64,000 nt of DNA, from positions 62,001 to 126,000 of the forward strand of contig JADJYH010000004.1 in assembly GCA_016719855.1 (NCBI GenBank), read 5' to 3'. Positions 17,301 through 25,436 of the stretch are shown one piece after another. Source of the stretch: Saprospiraceae bacterium. GTDB taxonomy: Bacteria; Bacteroidota; Bacteroidia; Chitinophagales; Saprospiraceae. The notes beneath the pieces are model-generated. The model was not told the origin of the DNA and ran no database searches. It saw only the letters and a program-made list of their open reading frames with translations. Each line of letters begins with the position of its first letter. The first letter of the stretch is position 1. Both the position numbers and the translations under genes were made by a program.

Positions 17301-20300
17301 GTCGTAGAAGTACCAGTCACGTTGGTGGCTGCCACCGTCGTGGGCGGGTTGGCTGTGCCGAGGTAAACGTCGTAGGAGCTGGCATTGGCCGCACTGTTCC
17401 AACTCAAGGCAACTGAGGCGGTGTTCACGCCAGTCGTACCGTTGATGGGCGCAGCGTTGGTGGTACAAGCGGGACCAGTGACCACATTCACATTGAAGCT
17501 GCAATTGCTCGCATTTCCCTTCAGGTCAATGGCCGTGTAAACCACCGTCGTCGTGCCGATCGGGAAGTTCGCACCCGGCAGGAAGGATGAGGTAAAGGCA
17601 GAAAGGCCGCAGTTGTCGGTGGCAGTTGGCGCTGTCCAAGTGGCAGTGGCACCACTTGCGCCACCGGTAGCCACAGTGATATTGGCTGGGCAACCCGTGA
17701 TAACGGGCGGCACGTTGTCCATCGAGCAGCTGTTTTGAACCGTCACGGTGAAACTGCAAGTGCTTTTATTGCCCTTTTTATCCGAAAACTGATACGTCAC
17801 CGGCGTCACGCCAAGCGGGAATGTAGCGCCCGGTGAGTAGTTATTGTTCACCGTCACCGGAGCGCAAGGGTCGGTGGCAGTCGGTGCAGTCCAAGTAGCG
17901 GTTGCCGAGATGCCAGTGGTCAGCAAGCTGATGTTGGCCGGGCAGCCGCTGATGGCTGGGGCCGCCACGTCGCCGGGACATGGGTCAGCACCTACGGTAA
18001 TAAGGAAGTTGCAGGTAGATGCATTATTGGCGGCATCGGTGGCCGTATAAGTCACGGTGGTCGTCCCAACTGGGAAAACTGCACCTGGAACATGCGAGGC
18101 GGTGAAGTTGGTCACACCACAGTTGTCGCCAGCGCCAGGTGAGTTCCAGATGGCCACTGCACCGTTGATGGCCGGGTTGGTAGGCAGCCAGATATTGGCC
18201 GGGCAACCGAAGATGTTGGGCTTCTGTGTATCTTCCAAGCAGGCGTCAACCGCCGTCACTGTAACCGTGAAAGTGCAAGTGCTGCTGTTGTTGTTGCCGT
18301 CCATGGCTGTGTAGGTCACGGTCGTTGCGCCAACGGGAAAGCCCTGGCCCGGCACGTGGGTGGCGGTCAAGGTGATGGGCTTGCAGTTGTCGTTGGGCGT
18401 CGGGGGCGTCCAAGTGGCGATCGTGATCGGGCCAAGGCGCTGGATGGTCTGGTTGCTCGGGCAACCCGTGAAGGTCGGCCCAACGATATCTCCCGTGCAG
18501 TTGCTGCCGGGAGGCGTTTGGCGCACGTCAATGCGGAACTGGCATTGGTTCGTATTGTTGTAAACGTCCTTGGCCGTGTAGGTCACGCCCGTGATGCCCA
18601 CGGGGAAGCTACTGCCGGAAGTGTGGGTGGCGGTCAGCGTCACCGTGGAGCAATTGTCGGTGGCCGTCGGTGCGGCCCAAGTAGCAGGCACCGTGCTGTT
18701 CGGCGTAAAAATCACTTGGTCCTTCGGGCAGGCGTTAAACTGCGGTTCCAGCAGGTCAACGGGAGTTACCTGCGCCACGCAGGTAAGTTCGTCGCCGAGG
18801 CGGGTGCGCACCACGAGGTTTACGTTTTGCACGGTACCAATATCGGAACAGTGGAAAACTGGGCGGGCAACGTCGTTTGCGAAGTAAACGATGTTAGCAC
18901 AGCTATCAAAATTGGAAAAAGCCACGAGTGCATTGGCGTAAACCTTGATGTCGCCGTTGATGTCGGCACCGAAAGTCCCGTTCTGGCAAACCGAAGGTGC
19001 GTCTGAGGTGGCCGCCGTGTGGATAATACCGCCCTGGTTGTTCAGTGCTGCGCCACTGGTCGTGCCTTTTTGGAACAAAATGCCGTGCAGCTCGAAATTG
19101 CCGCCCGTGTTGTTGATGCTGCCCGTGTTTTTCATTGAGGAGCATTCGTCCACCAACAGCTTGTCGGTATTTACCAAAGTGCCTTCGTTGAGCAGGTTGC
19201 CTGCTTGCAGGTAGAAAAGCTCGTTGTTGGTCAATGTTGCGCCAGCAGCATTGGTGAAAGGCTCTCCCGTGCAAACTAGAAAGGCGTTGTTGGTGAAGCT
19301 GCCCTCGTTGCGGGTGCGCACCACATTACGGAAGGTACCATTGTTGGTCAGCACCCCGGTTGCCTTGTTGTTGAAGTCTTGCACCACGTTCACCGTGCCA
19401 CCCATGCCGTTGGTGAAGGTGGCATTGTTCGTCCATTCCGAGCCGCCGTTCACATTCACGGTGCCGTTGTTGGTAAATGTTCCGTCGTTGCTCACCAAGT
19501 CGTTGGTGCTGAGGGAGTTATTGTTCGTAAACGTGGAATTATTATCTACTAATGAGCCGCCGAAACTGAGCAGCGTACCGTTGTTCAGGAACGTGCCGTT
19601 GTTTTCAATCGTGCCAAAACTGTTAATGGCGTTTTTATTGTCAAAAGTGCCAGCATTGAGAATTTTCGAACCGTATCCCATACCGAGCGTGCCACCTGGA
19701 CGGTTGAAGAAGGTAGCTCCTGTTCGGTTATCAATCAAGTTGTTGTTGTTGAGGGTGGCAAAGTTGTTTGCCTCGCCCTTGTTGATGAGTTTCTGACCGT
19801 TGGTGAACGTACCGTAGTTCTGCACGAAGCCGCTGTTGTCCAGCGTGCCAGCATTGGTCAACTGAGCGCCAGCATTGACGGTCAGCACCGTGGCCGCCGC
19901 CACGTTCAGGGTGACGTTGTTATTGAAAATGCCGTTCACCGTCATCGTGCCGGAGGCGTTCACCGCACCGTTGTTGGTGAAGTTGCCGTTCACTAGCAGT
20001 GCGCCAGTAGCACCCGTGATGTTCAGTGTAGCACCAAAGTTGTTGGTGAAGTTACTGCTGGCGTTGATGGTCAGCGACTTGGTGGTCAGCGTTTGGTTGT
20101 TGTCGAACGTGCCGCCTGTTTGGAGTGTGCCATTGGTGGCATCAATGGTGCCGTTGTTGGTGATGGCACCTTGGTTGACCAGTGTCGTTTGGAGGGTAAA
20201 GCTGCTGCTGTTGGTGAAGGTGGCCCCGGTTCCGTTGGTGAAACCAGCAGCTCCGGCGAAGGTCATCGTGCCGAAGTTTTTCAACGTGCCATTGTTGGTC

Positions 20301-20623
20301 AAGCTGCCGGTGGACGAGATGGCAAATGTGCCGGAACTCTCCACCAAACTACCAGTAGCCACTGTCACAGCGGCAGTTGCTGAGATGTTGCCGAAGGCCG
20401 TGATGTTGAAATTAACGGCGAGCGGGCTGCCCACTACCACAGTGACGCCACCGCCGATAAAGGCGTTGTTGCCCAGACCGGGAAGAACCTTTGGTTCCCA
20501 GTTGTTTTTGTCAAACCAGTCGCCATTGTTCGGTCCGACATACTGGGATTGTGTCTGGGCTTGCAGGTTGACTGCCCCAAGCAGGAGCAGGCAGATGCAG
20601 GTCAGGTAATGCTGAATACGCAT
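14312..20623 (-). CDS. Giant secreted multidomain protein (HYR, PA14, CBM-like, T9SS)
   Basis: This 2103-residue product has a signal peptide (MRIQHYLTCICLLLLGAVNL to QAQ). Residues about 50-600 are some 25-30 degenerate repeats of the type NNGTF or TNNGTLxNxG, probably a beta-solenoid. Five HYR domains follow (about 620-1045), each with a GCPxNI start and a PTATDNC core. Then come an Fn3-like domain (to 1150), a PA14 domain (about 1150-1310), Ig-like modules (to 1495) and two CBM-like jelly rolls beginning NPGFE (about 1500 and 1640). A glutamine-amidotransferase-like domain (about 1785-2000) and a T9SS type A sorting domain end the protein. It is probably a surface adhesin or glycan-binding protein. 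The start at 20623 is set by the signal peptide. Confidence 0.88.
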   Translation of the reverse strand: MRIQHYLTCICLLLLGAVNLQAQTQSQYVGPNNGDWFDKNNWEPKVLPGLGNNAFIGGGVTVVVGSPLAVNFNITAFGNISATAAVTVATGSLVESSGTFAISSTGSLTNNGTLKNFGTMTFAGAAGFTNGTGATFTNSSSFTLQTTLVNQGAITNNGTIDATNGTLQTGGTFDNNQTLTTKSLTINASSNFTNNFGATLNITGATGALLVNGNFTNNGAVNASGTMTVNGIFNNNVTLNVAAATVLTVNAGAQLTNAGTLDNSGFVQNYGTFTNGQKLINKGEANNFATLNNNNLIDNRTGATFFNRPGGTLGMGYGSKILNAGTFDNKNAINSFGTIENNGTFLNNGTLLSFGGSLVDNNSTFTNNNSLSTNDLVSNDGTFTNNGTVNVNGGSEWTNNATFTNGMGGTVNVVQDFNNKATGVLTNNGTFRNVVRTRNEGSFTNNAFLVCTGEPFTNAAGATLTNNELFYLQAGNLLNEGTLVNTDKLLVDECSSMKNTGSINNTGGNFELHGILFQKGTTSGAALNNQGGIIHTAATSDAPSVCQNGTFGADINGDIKVYANALVAFSNFDSCANIVYFANDVARPVFHCSDIGTVQNVNLVVRTRLGDELTCVAQVTPVDLLEPQFNACPKDQVIFTPNSTVPATWAAPTATDNCSTVTLTATHTSGSSFPVGITGVTYTAKDVYNNTNQCQFRIDVRQTPPGSNCTGDIVGPTFTGCPSNQTIQRLGPITIATWTPPTPNDNCKPITLTATHVPGQGFPVGATTVTYTAMDGNNNSSTCTFTVTVTAVDACLEDTQKPNIFGCPANIWLPTNPAINGAVAIWNSPGAGDNCGVTNFTASHVPGAVFPVGTTTVTYTATDAANNASTCNFLITVGADPCPGDVAAPAISGCPANISLLTTGISATATWTAPTATDPCAPVTVNNNYSPGATFPLGVTPVTYQFSDKKGNKSTCSFTVTVQNSCSMDNVPPVITGCPANITVATGGASGATATWTAPTATDNCGLSAFTSSFLPGANFPIGTTTVVYTAIDLKGNASNCSFNVNVVTGPACTTNAAPINGTTGVNTASVALSWNSAANASSYDVYLGTANPPTTVAATNVTGTSTTVINLTGGAVYYWYVVPKNAAGSATGCASSVTSFTTSGGSAGGDCNVTLGSIVREIWNTNTWNLNSIDGFGNSNSTVTLTQFALTATENGSNYTDRVRGFIVPSATGKYTFNVTGDDYVELFLSTNGNPASKQKIAWHYGYTNQTQYTKYATQTSAIINLQAGQPYYIELRHLEGGGKDHFRVSWKTPSSSTWTIVPGSRLAPYSDIVTPNAVCQNITLQLTTLGQSVQINGQQVNGGSTPGCGATITSYNVSPTSFSQPGTYTATLTVTNSLGLSSTCTATVTVLAPPCTISNTVCEANVNNTGWQNLANCAVSVCVGEKVILSVNPNGLPSYKWSGPNSYTATGNSGGDALVSNGITAAQAGTYTVTMTDASGCTATKSIQVTVNACSNCQDNLLVNPGFENGTSGWTWMQNAGTTTASPFAETKSLKICSGSGGISQYLPALSGTTYTLKVYAKISGATGSVGLRFYDKNWAEITVPSVPVTATNYTLHTVTATAPVNAAYVESWAWKNTNGCFYADDFCLTSSTGFPACTNNLLANENPGFESNFTNWDWTDNASITTSNVHSGAKAAQVCTSYSGGGAGTRITAMPGATYSLQLWAKTSGSPDWAGAGIAFYDASWNKIGDDISRGITATDWSLYLIQGVAPINAKYVDFWFWKEKGGCLYVDDFCASSTGGGNSCNANALFVVGSTWLNSGDAWVKNRLESLGLNVTVKSATSALSTDANGNGVVIISSTINSSDVGSKFTNVAVPIVTWESYLLDNLKMVGSAEQSDFGQNNGYKTLNITDPSHPLSAGLSGNVQVYSSNSYMRWGWTTNASAAKVAKVSGQEAWYGLFGSEKGAAMQGGFVAPARRVSLFMDEDTPTLLTAKGIQLFDGAIEWAMGCNLADVGGTAVADRNSETATDLAAVTPAASVQVFPNPAEDKIFLEFGEGYNEEAVIRLFDISGKALKEWEIEASSDPVELQLDGLRSGQYLLWITSKDKAPVSKRIIVANTK

Positions 20624-21229
20624 AATGTTTGTTTTGGTTAAAAATTTGAAAGTATTTGCCAGCAATAGACCATCCGAGCCACATGGGCGCAGTGGTTTTA
20701 TTGCCTTTTATTGCCAAATATTCGATGTGAAAAAGACCGGTGTGAGACCTGATGCCGTTGACAGCAAGCGGTGTGGAATTGGTACAAGGCATTGAAAAGT
20801 CAACACGTTGAAAACCAAATCAAACTGACATTACTTGATGCCTAAAGCATTGAAAAGCTGTGAGTGAAGTGACCAAGCAAATTGGCGCTCGTGCTGCCAA
20901 AATGGATTTTTTGCTTAAAAAGGAGACCGGAAGTGAGTTTTTACCGGATTGTGTGGAGGGAGAAAATGTGCTTAATTCTAATTTTCCGGTAACGTTTGGA
21001 ATTGCAAATTTAACGAGGTTGCTGCTTGACTACAAAGCATTGGAAAAGATAAATACAAGTGGCATATTTAAAATCATTGATTTTCAATGGATTGTGATTG
21101 AATTTTAATAAAAAATCCTCAAAAGGTGTTGGATGCTCCAAACTGGATTTCCCCCAATTGCCAGCGAGCCTTTGATGCAAGTTGAAATATTTTGCAGGCT
21201 ACCGCTACCTTGCAGCCAAAAGATTCCTC
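20624..21229. other. Intergenic region of about 600 bases
   Basis: This separates two divergently oriented genes. An 82-codon frame from a GTG at 20860 to 21108 exists, but it has no recognisable family and no start context, so I do not call it. No convincing promoter box was found for either gene. Confidence 0.4.
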
Positions 21230-22036
21230 ATGAAAATCAGTGGTTTTACGATGGTCAAAAACGCCACGCTGCTGTATTACCCCATCCGGCAGGCCATCGA
21301 GTCCATCCTACCATTGGTGGACGAGTTCGTGGTAGCGCTCGGCGACTGCGACCCCAACGACCGGACGGAGGAGGAGATTCTAGCCATCGGCTCCGAAAAA
21401 ATCCGAATCGTAAAAACCGTTTGGGACACCGAAAAATACCCGAATGGAACAGAGAACGCCCACCAAACCGACATCGCAAAGTCGCACTGTACGGGCGATT
21501 GGTTATTTTACCTACAAGCAGATGAGGTAGTTCACGAGCAATACCTGCCCACCATCCGCCAATCTTGCGAAGCGCACCTGAACGACCCCGCCGTGGAAGG
21601 ACTGCTGTTCGGCTACGTCCATTTTTGGGGCGACTACTGGCACCACCAGGTGGCGCACGGCTGGTACAAAAACGAGATCCGCATCATTCGGAACCTGCCG
21701 GACATCCACGCTTGGGAGTCGGCGCAGTCTTTCCGCCGCATCCCAGGCTTCGACGGCCAGAACTACCGCCAACAAGGTGGCACTTTCAAACTGAAAGTGG
21801 TCAAAGTTCCTGCGTTCGTTTACCACTACGGTTGGGTGCGACCGCCACAGCTGATGCAGCGCAAGAAAAAGTCGCTCGATACCATCCACAAGGGCGAGGA
21901 ACGGGTGGCAGAACTGTACCGCCATCGCCCAGCCGAGTTTGACTACGGGCCGCTGGGTAGAGCTGCCAAGTTCACGGGAACGCACCCGGCGGTGATGAAA
22001 GATTGGATGGAGAAATTCAATTGGAAGGCCAACTGA
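21230..22036 (+). CDS. Glycosyltransferase, GT-A fold (family 2-like)
   Basis: The 268-residue product begins MKISGFTMVKNATLLYYPIR, the usual N-terminus of a subgroup of family-2-like transferases. It has the DxD-like acceptor region as LQADEVVHEQY near residue 95. A central segment rich in Trp and His (HFWGDYWHHQVAHGWYKNEI) precedes a basic C-terminus. It would transfer a sugar from a nucleotide donor; the acceptor is unknown. The ATG at 21230 was preferred because the reading from 21182 adds residues unlike the family. No sugar-locus genes adjoin it. Confidence 0.82.
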   Translation: MKISGFTMVKNATLLYYPIRQAIESILPLVDEFVVALGDCDPNDRTEEEILAIGSEKIRIVKTVWDTEKYPNGTENAHQTDIAKSHCTGDWLFYLQADEVVHEQYLPTIRQSCEAHLNDPAVEGLLFGYVHFWGDYWHHQVAHGWYKNEIRIIRNLPDIHAWESAQSFRRIPGFDGQNYRQQGGTFKLKVVKVPAFVYHYGWVRPPQLMQRKKKSLDTIHKGEERVAELYRHRPAEFDYGPLGRAAKFTGTHPAVMKDWMEKFNWKAN

Positions 22037-22851
22037 ACTATTCAACCAGGAACTGAACCCACACCGTGAACAACACAAGCACGACAGCCTTCGGGTACGG
22101 ATTTTGACTTTTTTGGAACAAAAACTGCTGGGCGGAAGGGAGATTGGGGGATTTAGGAATTATGAGTTGTTGATCGGGGAGCGGTATCGGTTAGGAAAGA
22201 TTTTCCCTGCGCCCTTGTATTCCCAGAACACATCCTCCCAATACAGGCGGTCTCAAATGGCAAAGCAAATGACTTTCCATGTCCGATTGGATATTGACGG
22301 CGTAATTGATGTCACCCTTTTTTGCTTCATGTATCCACTGGACATTATTGAGGGTTAGACTTTCCGTTTGAGATAAAAATGTGAGGTTTTTGTCCAAAAG
22401 TAGAACGGGAAGTTAGCAGCGCACTGAACAAAAAAATTGCTGAATTTCAGGGAATGGTTAAGCGTACCTTTCTTAGACAGATTTCCAAATGCTAGGCAAA
22501 TTGCTAAAGCAGCTACACCTAGCAGGCTAACCCTTTTCTAAGTTCAACCGAAAATCCGACGGCATCAGGTCAGCAGGTTCAGCTTTACGCACCACCTTCC
22601 GATATTGAATTCCTTAGTACCTTGTGAATAAAGTCCACCGGAGGTGCCTCAGCCATTGCCTTCGGACATCGGAATCAAGCATATCCAGTTTCCAATTTTC
22701 CGCTCATTGAGTCACGCAATTTTTCTACCGATGATAAGCAAAGTAATCCATGGGTCGCTGAAATCTTGGCACATGGCATCCCGCTTGACCTGAAAAAGGT
22801 TTATCGCAAAAAGCTGCTTGTTGCTTGAAATCCATCTCGAAACTCCTCAAC
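22037..22851. other. Intergenic region of about 815 bases with a possible gene remnant
   Basis: No intact gene is visible between the glycosyltransferase and murA. A 66-codon open stretch at 22628-22828 (plus strand, no start codon) reads like protein (GGASAIAFGHRNQAYPV then a charged tail DLKKVYRKKLL) and ends in TGA. It could be the 3' end of a decayed gene, but I do not recognise the family. Short frames at 22104-22358 and 22191-22397 on opposite strands are not supported. Confidence 0.3.
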
Positions 22852-24162
22852 TCACACCCTCCTAATCTCCGCCCCCAGCGCATTCAGCCGCTCGTCAATG
22901 CGCTCGTAACCCCGGTCAATTTGGTGGATGTTGTTGATGATGCTCTTGCCCCGTGCCGATAGTGCGGCGATGAGCAGCGCCACTCCCGCCCGGATGTCCG
23001 GCGAGGTCATTTCGATGCCCCGGAGTTGGAAGCGGCGATTGAGGCCGATGACCGTGGCCCGGTGCGGGTCGCAGAGGATGATTTGGGCGCCCATGTCAAT
23101 CAGCTTGTCCACGAAGAAGAGGCGGCTCTCGAACATTTTCTGATGAATCAAAACGCTGCCCTTCGCCTGCGTGGCCATCACGAGGATGATGCTCATCAGA
23201 TCGGGGGTGAAGCCCGGCCACGGAGAGTCGTACACGGTCATGATGGAGCCATCAATGAACGAATGGATTTCGATTTCCTCCTGCGCTGGCACGTGGATGT
23301 CGTCACCGTGGATGTCCATTTTCACGCCCATCCGCTCGAAGACCGGCAGGATGTTACCCAACTCGGCTACGCCCGCCCCGCTGATGGTCAGCTCGGACTG
23401 CGTCATTGCCGCAAGGCCAATAAAACTGCCCACCTCAATCATGTCGGGAAGGCACCGATGTTCAGCGCCACCGAGCGATGTGACGCCCTCGATGGTGAGC
23501 AGGTTGGAGCCGATGCCGCTGATTTTTGCGCCCATCCGGTTGAGCAGCTTGCAAAGTTGCTGCACGTAGGGTTCGCAGGCGGCGTTGTAAATCGTCGTGG
23601 TGCCCTCGGCCATCACGGCGGCGAAAAGCACGTTGGCCGTGCCCGTCACGCTGATTTCGTCCATGAGCAGGTAGGTGCCACGCAGTTGCGGTGCTTCAAT
23701 GAAATACATGCGCTCCTCGGGGTCGTAGCGGAAGTCGGCACCGAGTTTTTGGAGGCCGAGGAAGTGGGTGTCGAGCCTGCGCCGACCGATTTTGTCGCCG
23801 CCGGGCTGTGGCAGGAGTGCCTTGCGGAAGCGCCCCAACAACGCCCCCATCAGCATCACCGAGCCACGGATGCGGCGGGCATTGCCCAAGAAGTTTTTGT
23901 TTTCAAAAAGATTGGCGTCCACCTCGTCGGCCTGGAAGCTGTAGGTGTCGTGGGCGATGCGCTCCACCTTCACGCCGAGACCCCGCATCAGCTCAATCTG
24001 GCTGCGCACGTCGGCAATGTCGGGGATATTGGAGATGGTGACTTTCTCGGCGGTCAGCAACGGAGCGCAGATGACCTGCAGGGCTTCGTTTTTTGCGCCC
24101 TTGGGCACGATGCTGCCGCTCAACGGGCGGCCTCCGGTTACTTCAAAGGATGAGGTTTGCAT
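22852..24162 (-). CDS. murA: UDP-N-acetylglucosamine 1-carboxyvinyltransferase (MurA), Asp variant
   Basis: MurA adds enolpyruvate to UDP-GlcNAc, the first committed step of peptidoglycan synthesis. The 436-residue product has the full inside-out barrel family pattern: KGAKNEALQ near residue 22, GRRRLDTHF after residue 120, and PWPGFTPDLMS near 305. In the active-site loop the usual PGGC reads PGGD (QPGGDKIGRRR), so the catalytic-loop Cys is Asp. This is the state known to make Mycobacterium and Chlamydia MurA insensitive to fosfomycin. It is divergent from the ROK kinase gene, with mirrored repeat arms in the shared region. Confidence 0.95.
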   Translation of the reverse strand: MQTSSFEVTGGRPLSGSIVPKGAKNEALQVICAPLLTAEKVTISNIPDIADVRSQIELMRGLGVKVERIAHDTYSFQADEVDANLFENKNFLGNARRIRGSVMLMGALLGRFRKALLPQPGGDKIGRRRLDTHFLGLQKLGADFRYDPEERMYFIEAPQLRGTYLLMDEISVTGTANVLFAAVMAEGTTTIYNAACEPYVQQLCKLLNRMGAKISGIGSNLLTIEGVTSLGGAEHRCLPDMIEVGSFIGLAAMTQSELTISGAGVAELGNILPVFERMGVKMDIHGDDIHVPAQEEIEIHSFIDGSIMTVYDSPWPGFTPDLMSIILVMATQAKGSVLIHQKMFESRLFFVDKLIDMGAQIILCDPHRATVIGLNRRFQLRGIEMTSPDIRAGVALLIAALSARGKSIINNIHQIDRGYERIDERLNALGAEIRRV

Positions 24163-24170
24163 GGTAGAAA

Positions 24171-24335
24171 AAATGGAGAATTGAAAATTGAAAATTGAGA
24201 ATGCCCACGAACGCAGGGGCGAAGATGGGGCGATGACCTGTCAATTCCAAAAAATACCCGTCGGCCCTGCTCCAACTTTTTAGATTTGCCTTCGAAACAG
24301 TCATTTTCAATTTTCAATTTTCAATTCTCCATTTC
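24171..24335. repeat. Mirrored heptamer arms between murA and the ROK kinase gene
   Basis: The left arm (24171-24203) and right arm (24302-24335) are near-perfect reverse complements built on the word CAATTTT and share the end CAATTCTCCATTT. About 100 bases lie between them. Because the genes diverge, each start codon is preceded, on its own sense strand, by the same G-poor arm: 9 bases before murA and 6 bases before the kinase ATG. A TAGATTTG box at 24281-24288 may be the -7 element of the kinase gene. Confidence 0.75.
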
Positions 24336-24341
24336 CCAACT

Positions 24342-25296
24342 ATGCAACTCGCACTTGGCATTGATATCGGCGGCACCTCCACCAAACTGGCATTGGTGGA
24401 TACATCGGGCAACATCACCGCCCGCAGCTCTTTCTCCACCGCCGACCGCTTGGACGAACACGATTTCTTCCGATACCTCTTTGCTGGCATTGACGAGTTG
24501 ATGAAAGACGGCTTGGTGCAACTGGTGGGCATCGGTGCCGGAGCGCCCAGCGCCAACGAGCAGCAGGGCACCATCGAGAATGCCGCCAACCTGCCTTTTT
24601 CACCGAAGGTGGAGTTCGTGAACACGGTGCGGGCACGCTACAAGGTGCCTGTTTTATTGGTCAAAGACAGCAACGCCAGCACGCTCGGCGAGTGGCATTT
24701 TGGCGCAGCCAAAGGCATGGAAAACTTCATGCTGCTCACGCTCGGCACGGGCCTCGGCTGCGGTATCGTGGCGGATGGTCGGCTGCTCGGCGGGGAGTTT
24801 GGGCATGGGGGCGAGGCGGGACACGTCTGTGTGCAACCCAAGGGTCGGGCCTGCGGTTGCGGGCGCTTCGGCTGCCTGGAAACCTACGTGAGCGCCACTG
24901 GCCTGAAGCGCACCGTCTTCGAAAACCTTGCGTACCGGATGGAGGACAGTCCATTGCGCAGCATCAGCTATGAGGCAATGACGGCACGGCACATCTTCGA
25001 GGCGGCCCTTTTCGGGCGATTTTTTGGCAAAAAAAACCTTCGAGCAAACGGGCGAGGTGCTGGGCCGGGCGCTGGCGGACATGGCGGCATGGTTCGAACC
25101 AGCGGCCATCGTGCTGTCCGGTGGGCTGGCGATGGCGGGCGACCTGCTGTTTGCGCCGACCATAGAGAGCCTGGAGCGCCATGCGCTGGCATTTCACAAG
25201 GGCCACAAAATCAAGGTGCTGCCCTCTTCGTTGGGGGAAAACGATGCGGCGCTGCTGGGGGCGGCGGCGTTGGTTTGGGCGAGGAGGAATAATTGA
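24342..25296 (+). CDS. ROK-family sugar kinase (glucokinase/GlcNAc kinase type), frameshifted
   Basis: It would phosphorylate glucose, N-acetylglucosamine or a related sugar. The first frame gives the ATP-binding motif GIDIGGTSTKLALVD (5-19), LTLGTGLGCGIV near 130, and the ROK zinc motif CGCGRFGCLE near 180. At about 25015-25040 the coding frame changes: AKKTFEQTGEVLGRALAD, then LSGGLAMAG and ENDAALLGAA, continue in the +1 frame to the TGA at 25296. The segment holds runs of 6 T and 8 A, and total length is one base over a multiple of three. A corrected product is about 317 residues, normal for the family. It stands directly before the NagB-LmbE gene. Confidence 0.8.
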
Positions 25297-25436
25297 TTGG
25301 GATATTGATTGGGCGATTCAAAACAATTTCCCTTCACCTACTGGTCACTGAAGCGCCCATGAAAACGACCACCTATTCAAACTTTGTAACTTCGCCCGTC
25401 CTCTATGAGCCAACAAATCAAAACCAGCGAATCAAT

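Noticed and set aside
20860..21108. 82-codon plus-strand frame before the glycosyltransferase
   Set aside because: GTG start, no recognisable family, no promoter or conserved motif.
22104..22397. Overlapping short frames on both strands
   Set aside because: Neither shows a family pattern; possibly decayed DNA, but not supportable as a gene.
23026..24153. 375-codon plus-strand open frame
   Set aside because: Antisense shadow of murA, rich in His and Ala-Asp as expected from a GC-rich gene read backwards.
24171..24335. IS terminal inverted repeats flanking a mobile element
   Set aside because: Only about 100 bases lie between the arms, with no transposase and no target duplication; the arms fit the leader-repeat family.
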